Assembly: GCF_900102875.1 (NCBI RefSeq)
Contig: NZ_FNGH01000004.1
Location: 243,666 to 307,665, forward strand
Origin: Franzmannia pantelleriensis
Lineage (GTDB): Bacteria; Pseudomonadota; Gammaproteobacteria; Pseudomonadales; Halomonadaceae
Direction of reading: 5' to 3'
Length of the DNA stretch: 64,000 nucleotides
A program made the position numbers and the translations under genes. Positions 7,977 through 18,300 of this stretch are shown one piece after another. Each line of letters opens with the position of its first letter. The first letter of the stretch is position 1. The notes below the pieces were generated by a model. That model was not told where the DNA came from. It was given only the letters and a program-made list of their open reading frames with translations, and did not search any database.

Positions 7977-10055
7977 CTAGTCGCGGGTCATGCCCAGCGC
8001 CCAGAGGATGAAGGCGTCCTGGCGAGCGCCGTCTCGCCATGCCTTGAAGCGTCCAGACGCGCCGCCATGGCCGGCAGCCATGTCGGTGCGCAGCAGCACC
8101 GGACCGCGCGCACTGCCCAGCTCACGCAGTCGTGCATAGAGCTTGGCCGGCTCCCAGTAGGGTACCCGCGAGTCGTGCCAGCTACCCTGCAGAAAGACGC
8201 TGGGGTAGGGTAGCGGCGCGAGGTTGTCGAGCGGTGAATAGGCCCGGATACGCTTGCGTACCGCGGGTTCATCGGGGTTGCCCCACTCGGTGTATTCGGC
8301 CGTGGTCAGCGGCAGGTCGGGATTTTCCATGGTGCGCAGCACATCGACGAACGGCACGTCGAGCACCGCGGCGCAGAAGGCTTCGGGAGCCAGGTTGAGA
8401 CTGGCGCCGACCAGCAGGCCGCCGGCGCTGGCGCCATAGGCGGCGATGCGATCCGGGTCGCTGAGGCCGGTGGCGGCCAAGGCATCGCGTGCAGCGAGAA
8501 AATCGCGAAAGCTGTTTTCCTTATGCTCCATCTTGCCCGCCAGGTACCACGGCTCGCCGCGGTCGCCGCCGCCGCGCACGTGGGCCACAGCGAAGGCCAC
8601 CCCGCGCTCGAGCAGTTCGAGTCTGGCGACCGAGAACCAGGGGTCGAGCACCTCGCCGTAGGCGCCATAGCCGTAGAGCAGCGTCGGCAGTGGCGCCTGG
8701 CCAAGGCAGTCGGCGCGGGCCACGATCGATACCGGGATCTGCTCACCGTCGTGAGCGGTAGCCCACAGCCGCCGGCATTCGAGCTGTTCGGGAAGCAGCG
8801 AGCCGTGAATCGGCTGCTCCTTGAGCAGGCGCCGCTCGCCGCTATCGAGATCGTGTTCCAGCCAACGCACCGGCAGTGTGAATGACTCCTCGCGCAGCCT
8901 CAGACAGCGGGTGGAGAAGTGCGGCATATCGCCCAGCATCAGGCTGCAGGGCGCTTCGGGTAGCGGCAGTCGCTCGTCGCGGCCGATCGCGTGGGCGGCA
9001 TCCAGTTCGATAACACGCATCCGCACCTGGGCCTGCTGATGGTCGCGCTCAGTGATCACCAGCCCCCAGCTGAAGGCGTCCACTCCTTCGAGGGTGGCGT
9101 CGTCGCGATGGGCCAGCAGTGGTTGCCAATCGGGATCGCTTGCCGTCTCCTCGGCCCAGTCGAGCTGGAAATGCACGGCGTGTCGGTTATGCAGTACGTA
9201 GAAGACCCCGGGGCGATGGTCCAGCGAGTACTCCACCCCGCTCTCGCGGTGCCTGAAGCAGCGCGGCGCGGTGGTCGGTGCGTCGGCCGGGATCAGGTGG
9301 CACTCGGTGGTGTCCTTGGAGGCCGACTCGAGCACCAGCCACTGGCGAGAGCGGGTCTTGCCCAGTCCCAGCCAGAACTCCGGGTCGTCCTCACGCAGAA
9401 TGAGGCTGGCCTCGCCGGCCTGGCCCGCGGCGTCGATGCTCAGTCGCCATACGCTGTCGGGGCGCTGGGTGGCATCATAGCGGGTAAACAGCAGTGTCGC
9501 GTTGTCCTCGGCCCAGCTCAGCTCCGGGCCGATCTCTTCCAGCACGCGCCGTGGCGTGCCCTCCGGTAGCCGCATGAGCCACAGTTCGAAGGTTTCGTCA
9601 CCGCGCGTATCCTCGCTCCACGCCAGCCACTGCTCGTCGGGGGAAAGCGCCATGTCGCCGAGCTCGAAGAAATCGTGCTCGGCGGCGCGGGCCTCCAGGT
9701 CGAGAAAGCAGTGACGCGCTTCAGGTGAGGCGAGGGGGTAACGCCACCAGCATGGAAAATCGGCGTCTGCCGCGGTCTCGCTCCAATAGCAGTGGTGGTC
9801 GAGGGGCGTCGGCAGGCCGCTGACGGCCAGCTCGCGGCGTGCCAGGTGGCCGCGATAGAGGGCCTCGGTGAGCGCCTCGAGAGGCGCGAACCAGGCGTCG
9901 GATTCGCGGTTGGCGGCCTCAAGGAAGGCACTGACCTGTGGCGCGTCGCGCGCTTCCAGCCAATGCCACTCCGGGTCGTCGGGGCGGCGGTAGGCGGCAA
10001 CCGGCGAGTTGTCTGCCTGATTGAGCGGATTATGACGCTGCGGCTGTGCTTTCAT
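7977..10055 (-). CDS. ptrB: Oligopeptidase B (S9A family serine peptidase)
   Basis: A 692-residue cytoplasmic peptidase of the prolyl oligopeptidase family that cleaves short peptides after Arg/Lys. A seven-bladed propeller (residues about 60-400) precedes an alpha/beta-hydrolase domain. The catalytic serine is in GASAGG (about residue 542), the aspartate in WHDSRVPYWEP (about 627) and the histidine in AAGHGG (about 661). The family signatures GYGAYG and AHVRGGGDRG are intact. It is transcribed leftward, convergent with the glycine-rich gene and divergent from the membrane-protein/VWA operon. Confidence 0.92.
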   Translation of the reverse strand: MKAQPQRHNPLNQADNSPVAAYRRPDDPEWHWLEARDAPQVSAFLEAANRESDAWFAPLEALTEALYRGHLARRELAVSGLPTPLDHHCYWSETAADADFPCWWRYPLASPEARHCFLDLEARAAEHDFFELGDMALSPDEQWLAWSEDTRGDETFELWLMRLPEGTPRRVLEEIGPELSWAEDNATLLFTRYDATQRPDSVWRLSIDAAGQAGEASLILREDDPEFWLGLGKTRSRQWLVLESASKDTTECHLIPADAPTTAPRCFRHRESGVEYSLDHRPGVFYVLHNRHAVHFQLDWAEETASDPDWQPLLAHRDDATLEGVDAFSWGLVITERDHQQAQVRMRVIELDAAHAIGRDERLPLPEAPCSLMLGDMPHFSTRCLRLREESFTLPVRWLEHDLDSGERRLLKEQPIHGSLLPEQLECRRLWATAHDGEQIPVSIVARADCLGQAPLPTLLYGYGAYGEVLDPWFSVARLELLERGVAFAVAHVRGGGDRGEPWYLAGKMEHKENSFRDFLAARDALAATGLSDPDRIAAYGASAGGLLVGASLNLAPEAFCAAVLDVPFVDVLRTMENPDLPLTTAEYTEWGNPDEPAVRKRIRAYSPLDNLAPLPYPSVFLQGSWHDSRVPYWEPAKLYARLRELGSARGPVLLRTDMAAGHGGASGRFKAWRDGARQDAFILWALGMTRD

Positions 10056-10095
10056 CGGGTGCGGTGTACCATAATGGAGTATGAATGTTGCAACG

Positions 10096-10115
10096 CTGCG
10101 TCAAGACTGACGCAG
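10096..10115. promoter_or_regulatory. Perfect inverted repeat between ptrB and the 10130 operon
   Basis: CTGCGTCA (10096-10103) and TGACGCAG (10108-10115) are exact complements around a 4-base AGAC centre, 14 bases before the ATG at 10130. It could be an operator for the divergent promoters or a leader hairpin; no regulator is implied. Confidence 0.4.
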
Positions 10116-10129
10116 GTCTGGAGAGTTCG

Positions 10130-10558
10130 ATGCTGATATCCGATTCCATGCCTCTACTCTGGCTGATTTACGCTGTGCTGTCGCTGGTGGTGCTGGCGAC
10201 TGGCTACATGGCGATCCGCTTTTTGCCGCGCTTGCCGCGATTGGTGATTGTCGGGGCGGTAGCCGGCGCGCTATGGATGCCGACGCGTTTCCGGCTGCCA
10301 TTAATCGAAGAGGGCGAATTCTATACCGGTTTTGCGCCCGCAGTGGTCGTCGCCGGCATCACGTTTCTGCAGCGTGATGGCGGCACCATGACCACTGCGT
10401 TGATTCTGCTGGTACTGGGGGTTGGCCTGGGTGCCGTGGCCGGTGTGGCGCTATGGCTGCTGGGCCGCCAGCGCGACGAGGATGGGTCGCAACAGGCGCC
10501 GGCGGAGCGCGCCGAACGGCCTCCCTCCAGTGAACGTCGGGAGCCGGTGATCGGCTAA
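10130..10558 (+). CDS. Small inner-membrane protein, unknown function
   Basis: A 142-residue protein with three hydrophobic segments: about 8-28 (LLWLIYAVLSLVVLATGYMA), 37-50 and 88-110 (ALILLVLGVGLGAVAGVALW). A charged, Pro/Glu/Arg-rich cytoplasmic tail follows (about 112-142). The ATG at 10130 follows GGAGAG at good spacing. The gene ends 9 bases before the VWA gene, so they form one operon. I do not recognise the family. Position suggests a membrane partner of the VWA protein. Confidence 0.65.
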   Translation: MLISDSMPLLWLIYAVLSLVVLATGYMAIRFLPRLPRLVIVGAVAGALWMPTRFRLPLIEEGEFYTGFAPAVVVAGITFLQRDGGTMTTALILLVLGVGLGAVAGVALWLLGRQRDEDGSQQAPAERAERPPSSERREPVIG

Positions 10559-10567
10559 GGAAACGTC

Positions 10568-12454
10568 ATGCGCGGCGTGTTGAAGGTGGGGTTGTGGTGG
10601 CTGCTGGCCGTGGCAATGCCGCTGATGGCGCAGCCGGCAGTGGAACTCACCACCGATGGCGGCCAGCCGCCGCTGCTGCTGCTCGAGCGCGGTGCTGAGC
10701 GCAGCCAGGCGGCAGACGTGCGGGTCGTCGTCGATGTTTCCGGAAGCATGCGCCATAACGATCCCGATCAACTTGCCGCCAGCGCTCTGGAGTTGCTGGT
10801 GGCGTTGTTGCCCAGGGGTATCCACGGCGGAATCTGGACCTTTGGCGAGTTCGTCGACAACCCGTTGCCGGTGGCGCCGGTGGATGCCGAGTGGCGACAA
10901 CAGGCGCTGGCGCTGCGTCCGGCGCTGGTCGACTACCAAATGTTCACCGATATCGAGGCAGCGGTGCGTGAGGCCTCAGGCGACGCCGACAACGGTCCGC
11001 GTCATCTGATTCTGCTCACCGATGGCATGATCGATCTTCCCGCCGACGGGCAGAATAAAGCCGCCCGTGACGAGGCATCCCAGCGCAGGTTGAGCGATGA
11101 GCTGACGCCGCGGCTGGCCGAGGAGGGGGTGGTGATTCATGCCGTGGCTTTCTCGCCGGAGGCCGACCTGCCACTGGTCGAACTGCTCGGGCAGCGTAGC
11201 GGTGGCCTGGCCGCCCTGGCCGAGTCTCCCGACGAACTGCTGCGGGCGTTCCTGGATATCTTCGACCGTATCTTCCCCGGTGACCGGGTACCGCTCGACG
11301 ATGGGCACTTCACCATCGATGATCAGATCGAGTCGTTCTCGGCGCTGCTTTTCCATGACCCCGACTCGCCGCCGTTGACCCTGATTGGTCCAGACGGGCA
11401 GCGCTACAGCCGCGACGACCATCCTGATAGCGTACGCTGGCAGAGCGAACCGCGCTTCGACCTGATCACCGTGCCCGACCCCGCCGAGGGAGAGTGGCGC
11501 GTCGAGGGCCCGATCAGCGTCGACAGCCGCATCAGCGTGGCCTCGACTCTGACGCTGCGCAGCGCGGAACTGCCGGCGACTCTCTACCAGGGATTCGAGG
11601 TGCCGATCGAGGCCTGGCTCGATCTCAATGGTGAGGTGCTGGCGTCGCCAGCCTGGCCCGACGACCTGAGGCTGCGCGTCGAACTGCAGGACCTGGCGGG
11701 CAATGTCCAGGCGGCAACGCGTCTGGCGGCCGACGATCAGCGTTTCCGCGGCGTACTTCCAGCGCCGGCGCTGACCGGCAATGCGCGGCTGGTGATCGAC
11801 GCCGACAGCGTGCGCTTCCAGCGTCAGCGAGTGCAGGCGGTCAACGTGCTGCCGGCGATTGCCGCCGAGGTCGACGAGACGGTATCGCAGGTCAGCCTGC
11901 GCGCCGAGCACCCGCGGTTGACCATCGACAACACCCAGATTCGCGCTGAACTGCAGGGCGAGCGGCTCGACGTCGAGCCGCTGGACGAGCGCCAGTGGCG
12001 GATCCCCCTGCCTGAGCTGCCTGACGAGACTCGCCTGCCGCTACTGCTCAGTGCCACGGTGACCCTCGACGACCAGCGACTTGAGCTCAGCCTGCCGCGG
12101 CTGGTACTCAATCCCCAGGCGCGGATTGGCGTCGATGCCGCACCGCCGGATAGTGTCGGCATGCAGGCCGAGGCGCTCGAAGAGGTGCCCGCCGAGGAGC
12201 CCGAAGCGGTGCCCGAACCCGACTTGGCCGAGCGTCTGGTGAGTGCCATCAACCAGCTGCCGCGTCAGGCCCAGGCCCTATGGCGCGATGCCGTACCGCG
12301 CCTCGAGCGTGCCGGCGAACCCCTTGGCCTGGACGCCGAGAGCAGCCTGCGCTGGGCCGGCGGACTCGCTGCGGCACTGATTGCGCTGCTGGTGCTAGGT
12401 GGCTGGTCGCGTACTCGCCGGCGGCCATCGCATCGCGAGGAACCACATGTGTGA
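10568..12454 (+). CDS. VWA domain protein with signal peptide and C-terminal membrane anchor
   Basis: A 628-residue periplasmic-facing protein. A signal peptide (residues 1-21, ending AMPLMAQ) is followed by a von Willebrand type A domain (about 50-240) with a complete MIDAS motif DVSGSM (56-61) and LTDGMID. A long beta-rich region follows (about 260-510), then an acidic linker. One C-terminal transmembrane helix (about 598-616) and an Arg-rich tail end the protein. It probably binds a protein ligand through a metal ion at the cell surface or in the periplasm; the ligand is unknown. It overlaps the next gene by 8 bases. Confidence 0.8.
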   Translation: MRGVLKVGLWWLLAVAMPLMAQPAVELTTDGGQPPLLLLERGAERSQAADVRVVVDVSGSMRHNDPDQLAASALELLVALLPRGIHGGIWTFGEFVDNPLPVAPVDAEWRQQALALRPALVDYQMFTDIEAAVREASGDADNGPRHLILLTDGMIDLPADGQNKAARDEASQRRLSDELTPRLAEEGVVIHAVAFSPEADLPLVELLGQRSGGLAALAESPDELLRAFLDIFDRIFPGDRVPLDDGHFTIDDQIESFSALLFHDPDSPPLTLIGPDGQRYSRDDHPDSVRWQSEPRFDLITVPDPAEGEWRVEGPISVDSRISVASTLTLRSAELPATLYQGFEVPIEAWLDLNGEVLASPAWPDDLRLRVELQDLAGNVQAATRLAADDQRFRGVLPAPALTGNARLVIDADSVRFQRQRVQAVNVLPAIAAEVDETVSQVSLRAEHPRLTIDNTQIRAELQGERLDVEPLDERQWRIPLPELPDETRLPLLLSATVTLDDQRLELSLPRLVLNPQARIGVDAAPPDSVGMQAEALEEVPAEEPEAVPEPDLAERLVSAINQLPRQAQALWRDAVPRLERAGEPLGLDAESSLRWAGGLAAALIALLVLGGWSRTRRRPSHREEPHV

Positions 12455-13244
12455 ACTGTTGGGCATGAGTGCCAATGTCCCGACCGATATCTGCTTCAGC
12501 TTCACCGGCTTTCTGCATCGCGGTGGCGGTACCGGCCCGCACCGCGATGGCTGGGGCATCGCCTTCTATGAAGCTGGCGGCTATCGCGATTTTCGCGACC
12601 CCCACCCCTCGGTGGATTCTCCCATCGCGCGCCTTATCTGCGACTATCCGATCAAGTCCCACGTGGTGATTAGCCATATTCGCCAGGCCAACGTCGGCCA
12701 GGTGCAGTTGGCCAATACCCACCCCTTCACCCGCGAGATGTGGGGACGCCAGTGGTGCTATGCCCACAACGGCCAGCTCGCCGGCTGGCAGTCGTTGCCG
12801 CTGGAGGTATATCGCCCGGTGGGCAGCACCGACAGCGAGCACGCCTTCTGCTTCCTGCTCGGCGAACTGCGGCGTCGCTTCGACGACCTGCCGGCTTCGC
12901 CCGAGGCGATCTGGCAGGCGCTACACGGGCTATGCGAGCGGCTGCGCCGCCTGGGCGTATTCAATCTAATGCTCTCCGATGGCGTCCACCTTTACGCCTA
13001 TTGCTCCACCAAGCTGGCGCATATCACCCGGCGGGCGCCATTCGGCAGGGCACAGCTGTCGGATGCCGAGCTCAGCGTCGATTTCGTCGAGCACACCACT
13101 GAGCACGATGTGGTGTCGGTGCTGGCCACTGAGCCACTCACCGACAACGAGCAGTGGGTGCGCATGCTGCCCGGTGAACTGCTGGTGTGGCGCGACGGTG
13201 AGATCGTTGCGCGTTACCTGGGTGATGGCGAAACCGTCCAATAA
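12447..13244 (+). CDS. Class II glutamine amidotransferase, YafJ type
   Basis: A 265-residue N-terminal-nucleophile amidohydrolase. The ATG at 12447 puts the catalytic cysteine at position 2 (MCELLGMSAN), which the mechanism requires, and this decides the start. Other family landmarks are GPHRDGWG (substrate binding), HIRQANVG and the oxyanion NG in YAHNGQL. Family members hydrolyse gamma-glutamyl amide bonds (EgtC, DUG-type); the substrate here is not known. The gene overlaps the end of the VWA gene by 8 bases and is probably translated from the same message. Confidence 0.88.
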   Translation: MCELLGMSANVPTDICFSFTGFLHRGGGTGPHRDGWGIAFYEAGGYRDFRDPHPSVDSPIARLICDYPIKSHVVISHIRQANVGQVQLANTHPFTREMWGRQWCYAHNGQLAGWQSLPLEVYRPVGSTDSEHAFCFLLGELRRRFDDLPASPEAIWQALHGLCERLRRLGVFNLMLSDGVHLYAYCSTKLAHITRRAPFGRAQLSDAELSVDFVEHTTEHDVVSVLATEPLTDNEQWVRMLPGELLVWRDGEIVARYLGDGETVQ

Positions 13245-13322
13245 ACCATAGGCTTGGGGGTGATGCTGGCCAAAAGTGGCATGGCATTGGACGCCTCGAT
13301 CTGTCATGTTCCAACGTTAGTT

Positions 13323-13338
13323 TCAATCGATCGTTTAA
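13323..13338. promoter_or_regulatory. Weak PsrA-like operator upstream of fadD
   Basis: TCAATC-GATC-GTTTAA matches the inverted-repeat form TCAAAC-N4-GTTTGA at 10 of 12 positions. It lies 54 bases before the fadD ATG. A much stronger copy precedes the acyl-CoA dehydrogenase at 39357. PsrA is the TetR-type fatty-acid sensor of many gammaproteobacteria; its consensus is quoted from memory. Confidence 0.35.
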
Positions 13339-13392
13339 CAGACAACAAGAGTCGACAGGGTGTCGATCCATCTCAATAACGGAGATTAGCTC

Positions 13393-15066
13393 ATGAGCGA
13401 GCACGCCACTGCCCCGGTTCTCAATGGCCCGGCCCTGGAGCGCCTCGACGATTACGCGTCGGTGATGGATGTCTTCAAGATATCGGCCAGAAAATTTGCC
13501 GACAAGCCGGCCTTTACCTGCATGGGACAGACGCTCACCTATGCCGAACTGGACCGGCAGTCTCAGGCCTTTGCGGCCTGGCTACAGCATGAGACCGGCC
13601 TCGAGCCCGGCGATCGCATCGCCATCCAGCTGCCCAACGTGCTGCAGTTCCCGGTAGCGGTGTTCGGTGCCATGCGCGCCGGCCTGGTGGTCGTCAACAC
13701 CAACCCGCTGTATACCGAGCGCGAAATGGCGCACCAGTTCAAGGACTCGGGCGCCAAGGCGATCCTGATTCTCGCCAACATGGCCGACAAGCTGGAGAAG
13801 GTGCTCGATCGCACCGAGATCCAGCATGTGCTGGTCACCGAACTCGGCGACATGCACGGCTTCCCCAAGCGGCTGCTGATCAATGCGGTGGTCAAGTATG
13901 TCAAGAAGATGGTGCCGGCCTACTCGCTGCCCACGGCCGTGGGGTTCCGCGAGGTACTGAGCAAGGGCGCGGGGCTCAAACTTCAGGACGTCGAGCGCAC
14001 TCCCGACGACGTCGCCGCGCTTCAGTACACCGGCGGCACCACGGGGCTTGCCAAGGGCTCGATGCTCACCCACCGTAACCTTATCGCCAACATGTTGCAG
14101 GCGCGCCAGGCGATCGGTCCGGCCCTCAAGGACGGTGAAGAGACGGTGGTTGCACCGCTGCCGGTCTACCATATCTATACCTTCACCGTGAACTGCCTGT
14201 TCCTGGTCGAGACTGGCAACCATTCGATCCTGATCACCAACCCCCGCGATCTCGACAACTTCGTCAAGGAGTTGAAGAGCGTCAAGTTCAGCGGTTTCAT
14301 TGGCCTCAATACGCTGTTCAATGCGTTGTGCAACCGCGACGACTTCAAGCAGCTCGACTTCTCGCGGCTCAAGCTGACGATATCGGGGGGCATGGCGCTG
14401 ACCAAGGCCGCCGCCCAGCGCTGGGAGGAGGTCACCGGCTGCCCCATCGCCGAGGGCTACGGCATGACCGAGACCTCGCCGATCGTCACCTTCAACCCGG
14501 TTGACGCCATTCAGCTCGGCACCATCGGCAAGCCGGTGGCCGGCACCACGGTCAAGGTGATCGACGACGACGGCCAGGCGCTGCCCTATGGCGAAGCGGG
14601 CGAGCTGTGCGTGCAGGGCCCGCAGGTCATGAAGGGCTACTGGAACCTGCCCGAGGAGACCGCCAAGGCGATGGACGACGAAGGCTGGATCCGCACTGGT
14701 GATATCGCCGTGCTGCAGGAGGATGGCTACGTCAAGATCGTCGATCGCAAGAAGGACATGATCATCGTCTCTGGCTTCAACGTCTATCCCAATGAGGTCG
14801 AGGACGTGGTGGCCAGCCATCCCGATGTGCTCGAGGCCGCCGCGGTGGGGGTGCCCGACGAGGATACCGGCGAGGCGATCAAGCTGTTCGTGGTGTCGCG
14901 CAACCAGGACCTCGATGGCGAGACCCTGCGCCAGTGGTGCAAGAAGGAGCTCACCGGCTACAAGGTGCCCAAGTTCGTTGAGTTCCGCGATGAACTGCCC
15001 AAGACCAACGTCGGCAAGGTGCTGCGCCGCGAGCTGCGTGACCAGGAGACTAAGCAGAGCGCCTAA
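13393..15066 (+). CDS. fadD: Long-chain fatty acid-CoA ligase
   Basis: A 557-residue adenylate-forming enzyme that activates fatty acids to acyl-CoA at the inner membrane, the first step of beta-oxidation. Landmarks are the AMP-binding P-loop TGGTTGLAKG (residues 213-222), EGYGMTETSP, the hinge region IRTGDIAVLQEDGYVKIVDRKKD and the C-terminal catalytic lysine in TNVGKVLRRELR. Length and motifs fit FadD rather than acetyl-CoA synthetase. The gene stands alone, with GGAG 7 bases before its ATG, and is followed by an intergenic structured repeat. Confidence 0.92.
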   Translation: MSEHATAPVLNGPALERLDDYASVMDVFKISARKFADKPAFTCMGQTLTYAELDRQSQAFAAWLQHETGLEPGDRIAIQLPNVLQFPVAVFGAMRAGLVVVNTNPLYTEREMAHQFKDSGAKAILILANMADKLEKVLDRTEIQHVLVTELGDMHGFPKRLLINAVVKYVKKMVPAYSLPTAVGFREVLSKGAGLKLQDVERTPDDVAALQYTGGTTGLAKGSMLTHRNLIANMLQARQAIGPALKDGEETVVAPLPVYHIYTFTVNCLFLVETGNHSILITNPRDLDNFVKELKSVKFSGFIGLNTLFNALCNRDDFKQLDFSRLKLTISGGMALTKAAAQRWEEVTGCPIAEGYGMTETSPIVTFNPVDAIQLGTIGKPVAGTTVKVIDDDGQALPYGEAGELCVQGPQVMKGYWNLPEETAKAMDDEGWIRTGDIAVLQEDGYVKIVDRKKDMIIVSGFNVYPNEVEDVVASHPDVLEAAAVGVPDEDTGEAIKLFVVSRNQDLDGETLRQWCKKELTGYKVPKFVEFRDELPKTNVGKVLRRELRDQETKQSA

Positions 15067-15080
15067 TGCCACTGCCGTGG

Positions 15081-15200
15081 GCGAGGGACGCCGGGGATAG
15101 GCCGAAGAGGAGGTTTGCGCCATGGATGGCGCAAGGTAGCGCCCAGGGATGGGTTTACAGCGCCTCCTCGTAGGCCTATACCCGGATCAGTCCCGAGCAT
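15081..15200 (+). repeat. Structured intergenic repeat, copy 1
   Basis: First of four related 118-120-bp elements in this window. The outer stem is CCGGGGATAGGCC (15091-15103) against GGCCTATACCCGG (15173-15185), with one mismatch. The second stem is GAGGAGG (15107-15113) against CCTCCTC (15163-15169). Hairpin 1 is TTGCGCC/GGCGCAA around ATGGAT (15115-15134). Hairpin 2 is CCCA-GGGA-TGGG (15142-15153). A terminal GGGAC/GTCCC pair closes the element. It sits between fadD and hrpA. Confidence 0.9.
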
Positions 15201-15315
15201 TGCTGGATTGGTTGGGCGCCCTGAATTAGGCGCGGCCAGGCGCCAAGCGTTACACTATGCTGCCCGCCTCGGGAACACCGGGGCGGGCAGTGTCATTTCA
15301 ACCTGTGAGGCTGCC

Positions 15316-18300
15316 TTGAGCACCACCGCTTCCCGCTCCACTGCATCCCCCGACCTGACTCGTCTGCGCGACCTCGAGGCGCGGCTGGATGACTGCCTGC
15401 GCGGCGACGCCGTACGCCTGACCAAGCGCCTGGCCGGGCTCAAGCGCCGTGCGCGGGACGGCAAGCCGGTGGATCGTGGCCTAAGCGAGATCGAACGGTT
15501 GATCGAGACGTCGGCCAGCAAGGTCGCCGCGCGGCGTGCCCAGCCTGTCACCCTGCGCTACCCGCCGGAGCTGCCAGTGGCCGAGCGTCGCGACGATATT
15601 CTCGCCGCGCTGCGCGAGCATCAGGTGGTGGTGGTGGCCGGCGAGACCGGTTCGGGCAAGACCACGCAGCTGCCCAAGCTGTGCCTGGAGCTGGGCCTGG
15701 GGCGGCGCGGCCTGATCGGCCACACCCAGCCGCGCCGGCTGGCGGCACGCTCGGTAGCCACGCGCCTGGCCGAGGAGCTCGAGGTGCCGCTCGGCGAGCA
15801 GGTCGGCTACCAGGTGCGCTTCACCGACCAGAGCAACGAGCGCACCCTGGTCAAGCTGATGACCGACGGTATCCTGCTGGCCGAGACCCAGCACGATCCC
15901 GATCTGAGTCGCTATGACGCGATCATCATCGACGAGGCCCACGAGCGCAGCCTCAATATCGACTTTCTGCTCGGCTATCTAAAGCGCCTTACTGCGCGCC
16001 GGCCGGACCTCAAGATCATCATCACCTCGGCGACCATCGACGTTGAGCGCTTCGCCGCGCACTTTGGCGAGCCGGGCCGGCCGGCGCCGGTGGTGCAGGT
16101 CTCCGGCCGTACCTACCCGGTGGAGGTGCACTACCGGCCGCTGGTGCGCGAGGCCGACGACGAGGAGGATCGCACCCTGCAAGAGGGTATCCTGCAGGCA
16201 GTGGAGGAGATCGAACAGATCGAGCGCGACAAGCGCTGGTGGCACGGCCCCCGCGACGTGCTGATCTTCCTGCCCGGCGAGCGCGAGATCCGCGAGACCG
16301 CCGATACTCTGCGCCGCGCCGACCTCAAGGGTACCGAGATCCTGCCGCTCTATGCGCGGCTCTCCAACGCCGAACAGAATCGCGTCTTCCAGCCCCACGC
16401 CGGGCGCCGCATCGTGCTTTCGACCAACGTCGCCGAGACCTCGCTGACGGTGCCCGGGATTCGCTACGTGATCGACCCGGGGCTGGTGCGCATCAGCCGC
16501 TACAGCTACCGCTCCAAGGTCCAGCGGCTACCGGTAGAACCGGTTAGCCAGGCCAGCGCCGACCAGCGCAAGGGGCGCTGCGGGCGGATCGCCGAGGGCG
16601 TCTGCATCCGCCTCTACGCCGAGGAGGACTTCCTGGCGCGGCCGGCCTTTACCGAGCCTGAGATACAGCGCACCAACCTGGCCTCGGTGATCCTCTCGAT
16701 GCTGTCGCTCAGGCTCGGCGACATCGAGGCCTTCCCGTTCGTCGATGCGCCGGATGCGCGCTTCATCAAGGATGGCTTCCGGCTGCTGTTCGAGCTCGGG
16801 GCCGTCGACGAGGCCCAGCGCCTCACCGCCACCGGCAAGCGCCTGGCGCGCCTGCCTATCGACCCGCGGCTGGCGCGCATGGTGCTGGCCGGCGCCGAGC
16901 AGGGCGCGCTGCGCGAGGTATTGATCGTGGTGTCGGCGCTGGCGGTCCAGGACCCCCGCGAGCGTCCGGCAGACAAGCGCCAGGCTGCCGACCAGGCCCA
17001 CCGCCGCTGGCAGGACCCGGAGTCGGACTTCGTCGCCTGGCTCAACCTGTGGCACGGCTTCGAAGCCGCCCGTGACGAGCTATCCGGCAATCAGCTCAGG
17101 CGCTGGTGCCGCGATCATTATCTCAGCTACCTGCGCCTGCGCGAGTGGCACGACACCTTCCGCCAGCTGCGTCAGCTGCTGCGTGAGATGGATATCCAGG
17201 TGCCGCCGGCTGCGCCGCACAGTGCCGATGACGATGCCGAACAGCGCGACGAGGTGCGCCGCGAGAGCGCCGCCAAGCTGCATCAGGCGCTGCTCACCGG
17301 CCTGCTTTCCAACCTCGGCCAACTGCTCGAGAACCGCGAATACCTCGGGGCGCGCAATCGCAAGTTCGTCATCCACCCAGGTTCCGGGCTGGCCAAGAAG
17401 TCGCCCAAGTGGCTGATGGCCGGTGAACTGGTCGAAACCTCACAGTTGTTCGCCCGCGAGGTGGCACGTATCCAGCCGCAGTGGATAGAGCCGCTGGCCG
17501 GGCATCTGGTCAAGCGCAGCTACAGCGAGCCGCACTGGGAGATGAAGCGCGCTCAGGTGGTCGCCTTCGAGCAGGTAACGCTGTTCGGGCTGCCGATCAT
17601 CAATCGGCGTAAGGTGCACTACGGGCCGATCGCCCCCGGCGAGGCGCGCGAGATCTTCATTCGCCGCGCGCTGGTGGAGGGCGAGTTTCGCACTCGCGGT
17701 GAGTTCTTCGAACACAACCGGGCGCTGATCGACGAGGTCGAGGATCTCGAGGATCGCGCCCGCAAGCGCGATATCCTGGTCGACGAAGAGGCGCTGTTCG
17801 ACTTCTACGATCAGCGCCTGCCGGCCGAGATCATCAATGGCAAGGGCTTCGAGGCGTGGCGCAAGCGCGCCGAGGCCGACGACCCGGGGATCCTCAAGTT
17901 CGACCGCGAGGCGCTGATGGCCCGCGACGCCGGCGACGTCACCGTCGAGCAATACCCGGATGAGCTGGTGCTGGGCGGGGTGCGCTACCCGCTGGCCTAC
18001 CATTTCCAGCCCGGCGCCGCCGACGACGGGGTGACCCTGACGGTGCCGGCGGCGATGCTGGCCCAACTGCCGGCGGCGCGTCTCGAGTGGCTGGTGCCGG
18101 GGCTGCTGCGCGAGAAGTGCATTGCGCTGATGAAATCGCTGCCCAAGGCGGTCCGCCGTCAGGTGGTGCCGATTCCCGACTGGGTGGATGCTGCCCTGGA
18201 GGCGCTGGTGCCCGACGATGTGCCGCTGAGCGCGGCGCTGGGCGAGTTCCTGCGGGTCAAGACCGGCCTGCGCCTGTCGCCAGATGACTGGCGCTACGAC

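Noticed and set aside
13582..15123. Long minus-strand frame opposite fadD
   Set aside because: Shadow of a confidently assigned gene, with no homology features.
15115..15315. Upstream starts for hrpA inside the structured repeat
   Set aside because: They would translate the repeat element, and the family N-terminus begins after 15316 where a ribosome-binding site exists.
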